Assembly: GCA_021555075.1 (NCBI GenBank)
Contig: JAKGBX010000001.1
Coordinates: 868,001-932,000 of the forward strand
Reading direction: 5' to 3'
DNA from: Rhodobacteraceae bacterium LMO-JJ12
GTDB taxonomy: Bacteria; Pseudomonadota; Alphaproteobacteria; Rhodobacterales; Rhodobacteraceae
DNA: 64,000 bases
Shown here: in pieces, positions 35,306 to 43,397 of the stretch
Numbering within the stretch: the first letter of the stretch is position 1
Layout of the letters: every line of letters begins with the position of its first letter
Program-made: the position numbers and the translations under genes
Notes under the pieces: model-generated
What the model was told of the DNA's origin: nothing
What the model saw: the letters and a program-made list of their open reading frames with translations, nothing else
Database searches by the model: none

Positions 35306-35886
35306 TGAAGCGCGGGGCGGGTCTGCTGCGGCAGTTGATGTGTCTTTCGCTTGGTGGCTTGCTGTTGGCTTGTGCGCCGACGACGGATACTTCGGGGCTG
35401 CGTGACATGCAGGCGCCAATATCCAGCCAAGTGGATGTAACGGCAGAGCGCCTCGGCGGTGCCTGGGTGATCCGGCGCTCCTGGCCTGGCATGCCCTATC
35501 TTGCAGAACCCGGGGCGGACCGTCGGATACCCGACGGGGGCGATCTGCGGCTTGTGACGAGTAAGAACGGCTTGCAGGTTTCCGGCCAGAGATTCGACAT
35601 TGATGATGCGGGCGTTGCGGGTTTTGAGAGCTTTTCAACGGTGTTGTCAGCGAGTGGAAACGGGCGCTTTCGCGAAACCGGCGGCAAGGTGTTTGCCGGC
35701 AAGGCGGTGTGGGTCTTGTGGATGGATGCGGACAATCGGACTGCGGCCATCGGTACGCCCGGAGGTGAGTTTGGCTGGATCATGGACCGGCGCGCAACAG
35801 GCGGGCAGGACCGGTTGAAGGCGGCAAGCGAGATCATGCAGTGGATGGGCTATGACATGGAAGTGATGCGGAAGGGTTCGAAATGA
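35302..35886 (+). CDS. lipoprotein with lipocalin-like domain
   Basis: A 194-residue predicted lipoprotein. The lipobox LLLAC ends the hydrophobic leader, with Cys as the acylated residue followed by APTT. The C-terminal half has YRTA-like DNRTAAIGTPGGEFGWIMDR, which resembles the terminal strands of bacterial lipocalins (Blc family), suggesting a small ligand-binding barrel. ATG at 35302 overlaps the stop of the exported protein, and its own stop overlaps the dehydrogenase start, so three genes are translationally coupled. Ligand unknown; a carnitine-related or lipid substrate is conjecture. Confidence 0.65.
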   Translation: MMKRGAGLLRQLMCLSLGGLLLACAPTTDTSGLRDMQAPISSQVDVTAERLGGAWVIRRSWPGMPYLAEPGADRRIPDGGDLRLVTSKNGLQVSGQRFDIDDAGVAGFESFSTVLSASGNGRFRETGGKVFAGKAVWVLWMDADNRTAAIGTPGGEFGWIMDRRATGGQDRLKAASEIMQWMGYDMEVMRKGSK

Positions 35887-37358
35887 AGAAGGTCGCGGCG
35901 ATCATTGGGGGCGGTGTGATTGGCGGTGGCTGGGCTGCACGGTTTGCGCTGAATGGTTGGGAGGTGCGGGTGTTTGATCCGGACCCACAAGCCGCGCGAA
36001 AGATCGGTGAAGTGATGGAGAACGCCCGTCTTGCGCTTCCGGGGTTGGGCAATGTGGCGCTTCCTCAGGAGGGCGAGGTGCGGTTTTGTGACACGATTGA
36101 AGAAGCCGTTGTTGGTGCGGATTGGGTGCAGGAAAGTGTGCCCGAGCGAATTGAATTGAAGCAGAAGGTTTACGGCGCGTTGATGGCGCATGTTCCGGAG
36201 GGGGCGGTGATTGGCTCCTCGACGTCGGGCTATAAACCATCCGAATTGCAGGCGGGGTTGGGGCGGCCCGGTCAGGTGGTCGTGGCGCATCCTTTCAACC
36301 CGGTCTATTTGTTGCCGCTGGTCGAGTTGGTAACGACCAAAGCCAATGATGCCGGGGTGATCGCACGGGCGCAGGAGGTGTTGCGCGGTGTGGGCATGTA
36401 TCCATTGCATGTGAAAAAGGAGATCGACGCGCATATCGCAGATCGCTTCCTTGAGGCGGTCTGGCGCGAGGCGCTGTGGCTGATCAAGGATGGCATCGCC
36501 ACGACGAAAGAGATTGATGAGGCGATCCGACTGGGATTTGGTCTCAGGTGGGCGCAGATGGGGCTTTTTGAAACCTATCGTGTGGCCGGTGGCGAGGCGG
36601 GAATGCGTCACTTCATTGAGCAGTTCGGACCCTGCCTTAAATGGCCATGGACCAAGTTGATGGATGTGCCCGAGCTGACCGATGATCTGATTGATGCGAT
36701 TGCCGATCAATCCGACGCGCAATCAGGGGCGCATTCGATCCGCGAGTTGGAACGCATTCGAGATGCCAATCTGGTGGGTATAATGCGCGCGCTTTTGCGA
36801 GAAGACTGGGGCGCGGGCGCGGTGCAAAAGGCGCATGATGCCAGCATTGAGGCCGCTGCAGGGCTGGTGCGTCATGTTGACGAGTTGAGCGATCTTGGTA
36901 CGCCGGTGCTGACCGCGCGCCGCGCGGTGCCGCTGGAATGGCTCGACTATAACGGCCACATGACCGAGAGTCGGTATCTTGAAGCTTTTGCGGACGCAAC
37001 CGACCGTTTCATGATGATGATCGGTTGTGATGCCGAGTATATCGCCAACGGCGGCAGCTATTTCACGGCCGAGACCCATATTCGCCATATCGACGAGGCG
37101 CATGCCGGGATGATTATCGAGATCCGAACGCAGGTAATTGCCGGGGCGGGCAAGAAGATGCATCTTTTCCATGAAATGCGTGAAGGCGAACGGTTGGTGG
37201 CGACCGGAGAGCATATGCTATTGCATGTTGATCTGAAAAGCCGACGCTCAACACCGCCTGCCGAACAGGTTGAGGCGGCGTTGGTGAAGGTGGCCGAGGC
37301 TCATGCCAATCTGCCGGACCCCGAAGGCTTGGGCCGTGCGATAGGTGAGCGGCGTTAA
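35883..37358 (+). CDS. carnitine 3-dehydrogenase fused to a hotdog thioesterase domain
   Basis: A 491-residue fusion. Residues 1-330 form a 3-hydroxyacyl-CoA dehydrogenase-type NAD domain with GGGVIGGGW at 9-17 and catalytic His136 in AHPFNPVYLLP, the motif of carnitine dehydrogenases. Residues about 340-491 are a hotdog domain with DYNGHM at 355-360, the 4HBT-type active-site segment. The fusion pattern matches rhizobial L-carnitine dehydrogenases. It would oxidise L-carnitine to 3-dehydrocarnitine and hydrolyse betainyl-CoA after the BKACE step. ATGA overlap with the lipoprotein gene. Confidence 0.88.
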   Translation: MKKVAAIIGGGVIGGGWAARFALNGWEVRVFDPDPQAARKIGEVMENARLALPGLGNVALPQEGEVRFCDTIEEAVVGADWVQESVPERIELKQKVYGALMAHVPEGAVIGSSTSGYKPSELQAGLGRPGQVVVAHPFNPVYLLPLVELVTTKANDAGVIARAQEVLRGVGMYPLHVKKEIDAHIADRFLEAVWREALWLIKDGIATTKEIDEAIRLGFGLRWAQMGLFETYRVAGGEAGMRHFIEQFGPCLKWPWTKLMDVPELTDDLIDAIADQSDAQSGAHSIRELERIRDANLVGIMRALLREDWGAGAVQKAHDASIEAAAGLVRHVDELSDLGTPVLTARRAVPLEWLDYNGHMTESRYLEAFADATDRFMMMIGCDAEYIANGGSYFTAETHIRHIDEAHAGMIIEIRTQVIAGAGKKMHLFHEMREGERLVATGEHMLLHVDLKSRRSTPPAEQVEAALVKVAEAHANLPDPEGLGRAIGERR

Positions 37359-37373
37359 GTGTACTGGCTGAAC

Positions 37374-38237
37374 TCAATCGGGCAGAAGTTGCTTCAGATC
37401 TTTGATTCGGTTGGGAAATTCCCGAGCGGTGATGGTGGCTTCACGCACCAGTTGGTCGAAATGCGCGGTGAAGGCCGAAACGCGTTCCGTGTCACGGAAG
37501 GCGAGATAGTTGCGTCCCATGTAGAGCACGGCCAGCATCGGACCAAAGATGGTGAGCGGCGCGGAGAACAATCGGCGGGCATCGAAGAGATAAATCCGCA
37601 GACGTGGGTAAAGCTGATCGTGCAGGAGCGCCAGGCGGTCAAGCTGTTCGCGACGCAGGGCAGCATCAAGCCCGGTGTAGTAGCCCTCGGCATATGCGAA
37701 GCTGGTCAATTCGTGCAGCGGGAAGGCAATTTCATAGTCTGATTGTGCGCCGCGCATCCAGGTTAACCGATCCTCTGAGGCACCAATGGCCTGGGTTGCG
37801 CTGCGCCCGAGATGCGGTGAGTATTCCCATTCGAGAATTGCGCGCGTTTTCAGCATATCAGGGAGCGATGCCGGCACATGGCGGATTTTCATGCCGGCTG
37901 CTTCGGTGTGCCATGCAAAGATTTGCTCATCGACCAGCGCGCGAGGCGCCTTGGTGACGGTGAGAGCCGTTGCCAGAAGATCGGCCGCCGTTTCGGAGCG
38001 GTCAGACAGCGACAACAGCCAATCTGCCGACACACCCAGAGCCGCGGCGCATTCACCCACCACCTGCGCATTGGGCAGGCGCGCGCCGGTGCCTTTCAAA
38101 AGTTGCGACACGGTTGAGCGATCCACCCCGATCCGCCGCGCCAGCGCGCTTTGATTGGTTTGCGTGCGCCGCATCGCCTGATCTAGGCGATTGCGAAACT
38201 GGGCGGCGCGAATGCGTTTGTCGAGTTTATGCGGCAT
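37374..38237 (-). CDS. XRE-family transcriptional regulator
   Basis: A 287-residue regulator with an N-terminal Cro/CI-type helix-turn-helix (about residues 25-85; NQSALARRIGVDRSTVSQLL) and a larger C-terminal domain of about 190 residues of unknown ligand specificity. It is convergent with the carnitine dehydrogenase gene, 15 bases away, and divergent from the DUF2061 gene. It is a reasonable candidate to control the carnitine cluster, though known CdhR-type regulators are AraC-like, so this would be a different solution. Target not proven. Confidence 0.8.
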   Translation of the reverse strand: MPHKLDKRIRAAQFRNRLDQAMRRTQTNQSALARRIGVDRSTVSQLLKGTGARLPNAQVVGECAAALGVSADWLLSLSDRSETAADLLATALTVTKAPRALVDEQIFAWHTEAAGMKIRHVPASLPDMLKTRAILEWEYSPHLGRSATQAIGASEDRLTWMRGAQSDYEIAFPLHELTSFAYAEGYYTGLDAALRREQLDRLALLHDQLYPRLRIYLFDARRLFSAPLTIFGPMLAVLYMGRNYLAFRDTERVSAFTAHFDQLVREATITAREFPNRIKDLKQLLPD

Positions 38238-38343
38238 GTGTTGAGTTATATCACCAATTGTGAGGTTTGTTAATCATATTCAGAATGGCCGCGATGCGAG
38301 GCACGGAATAACGATTTCGTGACATCTCATAAACGGAGCATTT

Positions 38344-38547
38344 ATGGAAAGCCGAACCCGAAGCCTTGTGAAAGCGGTTTGCTGGAACCTGCTTGGCCTT
38401 TTGACCATGGCGCTGGTCGGGCTGGCGATGACCGGGTCCTGGGCGTTGGGCGGGACCATGGCGGCGCTGAACACGGGTATCGGGTTTGTCACCTATCTCG
38501 GATACGAGCGGTTCTGGGCCGGGGTGCGTTGGGGGCGGCATGGATAA
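38344..38547 (+). CDS. DUF2061 small membrane protein
   Basis: A 67-residue protein with a hydrophobic core of two predicted spans (about residues 14-34 and 42-56) and the family pattern SLVKAVCWNLLG then GYERFWAG near the end, with the Glu-Arg preceding the last basic stretch. Function of DUF2061 is unknown. ATG at 38344; its stop (TAA at 38545-38547) overlaps the fatty acid desaturase start (ATG at 38540), so the two are likely coupled and may work in membrane lipid modification. Confidence 0.75.
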   Translation: MESRTRSLVKAVCWNLLGLLTMALVGLAMTGSWALGGTMAALNTGIGFVTYLGYERFWAGVRWGRHG

Positions 38548-39436
38548 GCGGCGGCGGATAGAGTGGCCGACGTGGGGCATGCTGGCGCTGACCTATGTGG
38601 TTTGGAGTGTGGCGACGACATGGGCGGCGGAGCTGTTTTTACCGCTTGGCATGGTGATGGTTACGCTTTCGACGGCGCAGCACTCGTCGCTTTGCCATGA
38701 GGTGCTGCACGGTCATCCCACGCGGCTGAGGTGGCTGAACGAAGCGTTGGTTTTTCCGGCGCTGAGCCTTGCCATTCCCTACAAACGCTTTCGCGATACC
38801 CACATTGCCCATCATCATGATGAGACATTGACCGACCCCTATGACGACCCCGAGACAAATTTTCTTGATCCGCGCGCGTGGGAGAGGCTGCCGGTCTTGG
38901 TCAGGGCGATTCTGCGGTTTAACAACACGCTGCTTGGTCGGGTTTTGATCGGGCCGTTGATCGGGCAGATTGCTTTCATGAGGTGCGATTGGCGCAAGAT
39001 ACGCGCGGGAGATGTCGCCGTTCTGGCGGGATGGCTTTGGCATATTCCGGCGCTGGGAGTGGTGATATGGTGGATGGTGGTGGTTGGGAAAATGCCGGTC
39101 TGGGCGTTCGTGCTGAGCAGCTATGGGGCGCTGTCTATCCTGAAAATCCGCACATTTCTTGAGCATCGCGCACATGAGAACGCGCCTGGACGCAGCGTGT
39201 TGATCGAAGATCGCGGGCTGCTGGCGCTGATATTTCTCAACAACAACCTACATATCGTGCATCATTCGCATCCCGGCGTGGCATGGTATGATCTGCCTGC
39301 GCGGCTTGCCGCCGAGCGCGATGCGTTTCTGGTGCGCAATGACGGGTATCACTACCGTTCCTATGGAGAGATTTTTCGGCGCTATTTCTGGCGCGCGAAA
39401 GACCCGGTGCCGCATCCTCTCTTTCGCGAGCGCTAA
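38540..39436 (+). CDS. fatty acid desaturase family protein
   Basis: A 298-residue diiron membrane desaturase/hydroxylase. The three histidine boxes are HSSLCHEVLHGHP, HIAHHHDE and HIVHHSHPGVAW, in the right order and spacing for a non-heme diiron site, and about four membrane spans separate them. The fold is shared by fatty acid desaturases and beta-carotene hydroxylases, so the substrate is not certain. A start at 38486 would run across the DUF2061 gene; 38540 (MDKRRRIEW) is preferred. Followed after 19 bases by an EamA transporter. Confidence 0.88.
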   Translation: MDKRRRIEWPTWGMLALTYVVWSVATTWAAELFLPLGMVMVTLSTAQHSSLCHEVLHGHPTRLRWLNEALVFPALSLAIPYKRFRDTHIAHHHDETLTDPYDDPETNFLDPRAWERLPVLVRAILRFNNTLLGRVLIGPLIGQIAFMRCDWRKIRAGDVAVLAGWLWHIPALGVVIWWMVVVGKMPVWAFVLSSYGALSILKIRTFLEHRAHENAPGRSVLIEDRGLLALIFLNNNLHIVHHSHPGVAWYDLPARLAAERDAFLVRNDGYHYRSYGEIFRRYFWRAKDPVPHPLFRER

Positions 39437-39455
39437 GGGCGTGCGATAGGGCCTT

Positions 39456-40355
39456 ATGGCCTGGATCATACTTTCCATAGCGGCGGCGGCGTTTCAAACA
39501 CTACGCTTCATGCTGCAAAAATCACTCAGCGGCGGCGCGCTAAGCGCCGGTGGCGCGACACTGGCGCGGTTTTTCTATTCGATGCCTTTCGTGCTGAGCC
39601 TTGCGCTGGGTTATATCTTGTGGAGTGGCGCAGGTTGGCCCGCGCTTTCGGGCGCCTTCTGGGTCTATGCGATGATTGGCGGGCTGACGCAGATATTGGC
39701 GACCTGGTGTGTCGTGGCCATATTCGCGCATCGCAATTTCGCCGTCGGGATCACGTTCAAGAAAACGGAAGTGGTGCAGACCGCTCTAATAGGGTTTGTT
39801 CTGCTGGGTGATACGGTTTCGCCCTGGGGGCTGGCGGCCATTGTTCTAGGGCTCGTGGGGGTTCTGATCCTGTCGGACAATCCCGGCGGGGCGGGTGGCT
39901 TTGCGCGACGCATCATGAACAGAACGTCGGGTTTGGGGCTGCTCTCGGGGGCGTTTTTTGCCGTCTCTGCGGTTTGCTATCGCGGGGCGACGCTAGAGGT
40001 GCCGTCAGATGACGCCTTTTTGCGCGCGGTGGTGTCGCTGGCGATTGTCACGACGATGCAGACGCTGGCGCTTTCGGTCTGGCTGGGGTGGCGCGAGAAG
40101 GGTCAACTGGCCCGGGTGATTGGCGCGCGCAAGACGGCGGTCTGGATGGGGCTGTCCGGGCTTGGCGGTTCGATCTGCTGGTTCACCGCCTTCACCTTGC
40201 AGAACGCGGCCTATGTTTTTGCCGTGGGGCAGGTAGAAGTGATTTTTTCCATCGCCGCATCGGTGTTGTTTTTCGGCGAGAAATTGGCGCGCAAGGAATT
40301 GGCCGGTATCGGTTTTCTGACTGTGAGCATTCTGGCGTTGGTGTTGTTGGGCTAG
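39456..40355 (+). CDS. EamA/DMT-family transporter
   Basis: A 299-residue drug/metabolite transporter with ten predicted spans made of two EamA repeats (about 5-140 and 155-297). The usual helix-breaking GVLILSD region closes the first repeat, and FFGEKLARKELAGI closes the second. These proteins export amino acids, purines or drugs. It begins 19 bases after the desaturase gene on the same strand and is convergent with the Nudix gene. Substrate unknown. Confidence 0.83.
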   Translation: MAWIILSIAAAAFQTLRFMLQKSLSGGALSAGGATLARFFYSMPFVLSLALGYILWSGAGWPALSGAFWVYAMIGGLTQILATWCVVAIFAHRNFAVGITFKKTEVVQTALIGFVLLGDTVSPWGLAAIVLGLVGVLILSDNPGGAGGFARRIMNRTSGLGLLSGAFFAVSAVCYRGATLEVPSDDAFLRAVVSLAIVTTMQTLALSVWLGWREKGQLARVIGARKTAVWMGLSGLGGSICWFTAFTLQNAAYVFAVGQVEVIFSIAASVLFFGEKLARKELAGIGFLTVSILALVLLG

Positions 40356-40389
40356 AGAGGCGACGGGCAACGCCCGCACGGCACACGGA

Positions 40390-41124
40390 TCAATCGTGTG
40401 TGATCAGCTTGCCCGATAGCGGGCCGCGGCCCTTGAGCCTCTCAAACAGGCTGGCCTCTTCGGTATTCTTGAAAAATGGCACATTGTCGGGCGGAGTAAG
40501 AATAGACGCGCGTGTTGCCACTTCGGCTAGCACGACTTCGGTTATGAACGGGAGATCAAAGCCGCGCACCTCACGGACCGGAATCCATTGCAGATGCGAC
40601 AACTCATCTTGAGCGGCGGAGAAATCATCAAGATCGTTGGCGACCTCGTCGGCATCAACCAGAAAGAAGCGGGCATCAAACCGCCGCGGGCGGCCCGGGG
40701 GGGTGACGGCACGAAAGACGAATTGCAAAGGGTGGGCATCGGGCAGATATCCCAGATCGGCAAATCCGGCCCAATCTTTGGGTGGTTCGGCCGCCCATGC
40801 GCCGGGTTGCCCGAGGATCAGCCCGGTTTCCTCCCATAATTCGCGAATCGCGGCAGTGGCGAGCGCATGGCTGAAATCTTCCATGGAGTCTTCGAGCAGA
40901 CGCTTCCGACAGACCTGTGGCATGCGGCGGACCAGCGGCACACCGGCATCGTCGGGATCGACTGCGCCACCTGGAAAGACGAATTTGTTGGGCATGAACG
41001 CAGCCTTTGCACCGCGTTGCCCCATGAGCACTTTCGGGTCTTCCAGACGGTCGCGCAAAACGATTACGGTTGCTGCATTCCGCAGGGCAGTCTTGTCGAT
41101 AGGTGCCAGATTATCTTTGGTCAT
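40390..41124 (-). CDS. Nudix hydrolase with an insertion in the Nudix box
   Basis: A 244-residue Nudix hydrolase. The helix half of the Nudix box is clear (AAIRELWEETGLIL), but the opening GGAVDPDDAG is separated from it by an insertion of roughly 30 residues, as in the NUDT19/CoA-diphosphatase-like subgroup where Nudix boxes carry long inserts. Substrates in that group are nucleoside diphosphate derivatives, CoA or its thioesters. DUF983 lies 33 bases upstream on the same strand. Catalytic competence is not proven. Confidence 0.82.
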   Translation of the reverse strand: MTKDNLAPIDKTALRNAATVIVLRDRLEDPKVLMGQRGAKAAFMPNKFVFPGGAVDPDDAGVPLVRRMPQVCRKRLLEDSMEDFSHALATAAIRELWEETGLILGQPGAWAAEPPKDWAGFADLGYLPDAHPLQFVFRAVTPPGRPRRFDARFFLVDADEVANDLDDFSAAQDELSHLQWIPVREVRGFDLPFITEVVLAEVATRASILTPPDNVPFFKNTEEASLFERLKGRGPLSGKLITHD

Positions 41125-41157
41125 TGCCGCGCCTCTGCTTTTCGTGCGGGGCTGGTT

Positions 41158-41595
41158 TCAGCTTGGTTCGTGGCTTCTTGCCTTGTTGAACCCATGCATT
41201 TGCCGGGCCCATTGGAACCCCACAACCGCCCCCTTCAATCTTGGCAGAAGGTATAACGACAAAGCGACGCAGCCAATAGCGAAGATAGTGAACAAAACCA
41301 GCGGTTCAGGTCGCCACCGTACAAATACCATATACAAGAGCGGTGCCATCAGATGTCCGACGATCAAGATGGTCAAATAGGCGGGTCCATCATCGGCGCG
41401 GTGGTGAAAAAGCTCTTCACGGCAGACCGAGCATTCGTCGTGTACCTTGAGATAACCCTTTAGAAGCGGGCCTGAGCCGCAATTGGGGCAACGTCTGCGC
41501 CAGCCATTGCGCAGCGCGGGCCCCAACTGGCGTTCTTCCGTCTCGGTGTCTGTGCTGGTCGTTGTGTCGCGCGCGGCAACGATCGTGTTGGTCAT
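41158..41595 (-). CDS. DUF983 membrane protein with zinc-ribbon-like motif
   Basis: A 145-residue protein. An N-terminal polar stretch is followed by CPNCGSGPLLKGYLKVHDECSVC, two CxxC pairs that suggest a small Zn site, and then two hydrophobic spans (about residues 78-98 and 104-124). DUF983 members are found near cytochrome c oxidase genes in some alphaproteobacteria, though no such genes are here. The ATG at 41595 has GTGAGG six bases upstream; the ATG at 41601 would leave no spacing. Function unknown. Confidence 0.78.
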   Translation of the reverse strand: MTNTIVAARDTTTSTDTETEERQLGPALRNGWRRRCPNCGSGPLLKGYLKVHDECSVCREELFHHRADDGPAYLTILIVGHLMAPLLYMVFVRWRPEPLVLFTIFAIGCVALSLYLLPRLKGAVVGFQWARQMHGFNKARSHEPS

Positions 41596-41824
41596 GTCCA
41601 TCCTCACGTGTTCGCTCTGAAAGTGCGACATAAGCAGTCGGTTTTAAAGGCCGAGAAGCCGCCTTGCGGCGCCATGTCGCAAAGATTCGGCTCAAATGCA
41701 CCAAAAAAGTTTTGCATCGTGCGACGGAAAGCTGGTCCTGGTGCGTTTGAGCTTGTGGAAACGGGAGGAAATACCCGGCCTCGGCAAGAGGTGAAACCCG
41801 AAAGCTCTCGAAGGAGAAACCAAG

Positions 41825-42334
41825 ATGAAACGCAATTATTTTATCACTGGCGTTGTGGCAATCAGCCTTTTGACCGGGGCCGGTGCGGCGCTGGCCCAAG
41901 ATAAGCAAGGCGGAAAACGCGGCATGGGGCCGATGATGTTTGAGTTTAGCGAAGTTGACACAAACGGTGACGGCAAGCTTTCGAAAGACGAGATGGCAGC
42001 CCACGCCAAGGCACGTTTTGACGCGGCTGACACTGATGGCAACGGCAAGCTGTCTGCTGCCGAGATGGCAGCGGCCGCCAAGAAGAAGCAAGAGGATCGT
42101 CGCGCCAAGATGATGACGAAGATGATTGAGCGGATGGATGCCGACAAGGATGGCGAGTTGAGTTTTGACGAGATGCCGGGGCAACAATCGCGTGCCGATA
42201 AGATGTTCTCGCGGCTCGACAAGGATGGCGATGGAGCGATTAGCGAAGAAGAACTGAAGGCTGCCAAGAAAAAGGGTGGTAAACACCGTGGGCATGACCG
42301 CCACGACAAGCAGGGCAAACGCGGTTCGAACTAA
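41825..42334 (+). CDS. secreted EF-hand protein with four calcium-binding loops
   Basis: A 169-residue periplasmic protein. A signal peptide (about residues 1-25, ending AALAQ) is followed by four EF-hand loops: DTNGDGKLSKDE, DTDGNGKLSAAE, DADKDGELSFDE and DKDGDGAISEEE. All have the 12-position acidic pattern, so calcium binding is likely. The C-terminus is basic and Gly/His-rich (GGKHRGHDRHDKQGK), perhaps a metal-binding tail. AAGGAGAAACC precedes the ATG. It is followed by a stem-loop and an ECF sigma factor gene on the same strand. Confidence 0.88.
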   Translation: MKRNYFITGVVAISLLTGAGAALAQDKQGGKRGMGPMMFEFSEVDTNGDGKLSKDEMAAHAKARFDAADTDGNGKLSAAEMAAAAKKKQEDRRAKMMTKMIERMDADKDGELSFDEMPGQQSRADKMFSRLDKDGDGAISEEELKAAKKKGGKHRGHDRHDKQGKRGSN

Positions 42335-42350
42335 GACCTTGATCAGAACT

Positions 42351-42377
42351 GTTCGGGCGGCGCATACCCGCCCGAAC
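42351..42377. terminator. stem-loop after the EF-hand gene
   Basis: GTTCGGGCGG (42351-42360) pairs with CCGCCCGAAC (42368-42377) over a 7-base loop. No T-run follows, so it may be weak or act as a transcript 3' end processing signal. Confidence 0.5.
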
Positions 42378-42439
42378 GCGGCCTAAACACAAGGGGCCGA
42401 TTTGCCAGATGTCAGGGAAACGGATACGCCAAGTTCAGG

Positions 42440-43030
42440 ATGACTATGCCGCGCGACATGTTTGCCGATGTGCCCAACGAGACGCTTTTGAAGTTGTTTG
42501 CCAACGGCGACAGGGCGGCGGCGCATTCTCTGACAACCCGGTTGACCCCGATTGTCATGGCGCATGCCTATCGGTTGCTGGGGGATTGGACCGAGGCCGA
42601 AGATGTGACCCAGGAGGCGATGATGCGGCTCTGGAGGATTGCCGAAGAGTGGCGACAGGGCGAGGCCAAGGTTACGACCTGGCTTTACCGGGTCGTGGCC
42701 AACTTGGCGACAGACCGACTGCGGCGTCGTAAACGCAACGGACCTGCGCTCGATGATATACCCGAGCCGGCGGATGACAAGCTTGGGCCGTCGGAACACA
42801 TGGTTGAGCAGGAGCGGCAGGCGGCTTTGCAACAAGCGCTGAACACGCTGCCCGAGCGACAGCGACAGGCAGTGGTGTTGCGCCACATTGAAGAGATGGG
42901 GAACCCGGAAATTGCCGCCATCATGGAAATCAGTACTGAAGCGGTTGAAAGCCTGACCGCGCGGGGCAAGCGGGCGTTGGCGGCAGCTTTGGCCGGGCAG
43001 CGTGAGGAATTGGGATATGGCGATGGATAA
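42440..43030 (+). CDS. ECF-type RNA polymerase sigma factor
   Basis: A 196-residue sigma-70 family factor. Region 2 is residues about 20-85 (LTPIVMAHAYRLLGDWTEAEDVTQEAMMRLW, motif EAEDVTQEAM) and region 4 is residues about 125-185 with LPERQRQAVVLRHIEEMGNPEIA and the EISTEAVESLTARGKRAL helix-turn-helix. It lacks region 3, as expected. The start could be 42440 or 42446. The stop lies inside the next gene's 5' end, so they are coupled; that product is a small membrane protein likely to be its regulator. Confidence 0.88.
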   Translation: MTMPRDMFADVPNETLLKLFANGDRAAAHSLTTRLTPIVMAHAYRLLGDWTEAEDVTQEAMMRLWRIAEEWRQGEAKVTTWLYRVVANLATDRLRRRKRNGPALDDIPEPADDKLGPSEHMVEQERQAALQQALNTLPERQRQAVVLRHIEEMGNPEIAAIMEISTEAVESLTARGKRALAAALAGQREELGYGDG

Positions 43031-43397
43031 GACGGATCAAGACGACAATCTGCAGGCATTTTTCGACGCTGCACGAGAACAGCCGGCGCCGACTTCTGAA
43101 GCGCTATTGGCGCGGGTTCTGAAGGATGCGCTGTCCGTTCAGGACGCGACAGAAACGGTGAGGTCAGAGGTGCCAAAGGTTGGGCTTTTGGCGGGGCTTT
43201 GGGCCGCCCTGGGCGGTTGGCCTGCGATGATCGGGCTTGCCACTGCCACTGTGGCCGGTCTGTGGATCGGGGTCAGCCCCTCGTTGGGTCTGAGTGATGC
43301 CGTGACCACCGCGTTGGGGGCGAATGGCGTTGAAAGCTACATTGACGAGTTTGCGACCGGTTTTGATTATGCCTTCGAAGAAGGAGAGACAGGATGA
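43017..43397 (+). CDS. probable anti-sigma or sigma-associated membrane protein
   Basis: A 126-residue protein with a Gln/Asp-rich N-terminus (DKTDQDDNLQAFFDAAREQP), one hydrophobic span (about residues 62-80, GGWPAMIGLATATVAGLWIG) and an acidic, Glu/Gly C-terminal tail. Overlap with the sigma gene and the topology (cytoplasmic N-domain, one span, short outer tail) fit an anti-sigma regulator, but I see no ZAS zinc motif, so this is inference. The start may be ATG at 43017 or 43023. Its stop overlaps the next gene by ATGA (43394). Confidence 0.6.
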   Translation: MAMDKTDQDDNLQAFFDAAREQPAPTSEALLARVLKDALSVQDATETVRSEVPKVGLLAGLWAALGGWPAMIGLATATVAGLWIGVSPSLGLSDAVTTALGANGVESYIDEFATGFDYAFEEGETG

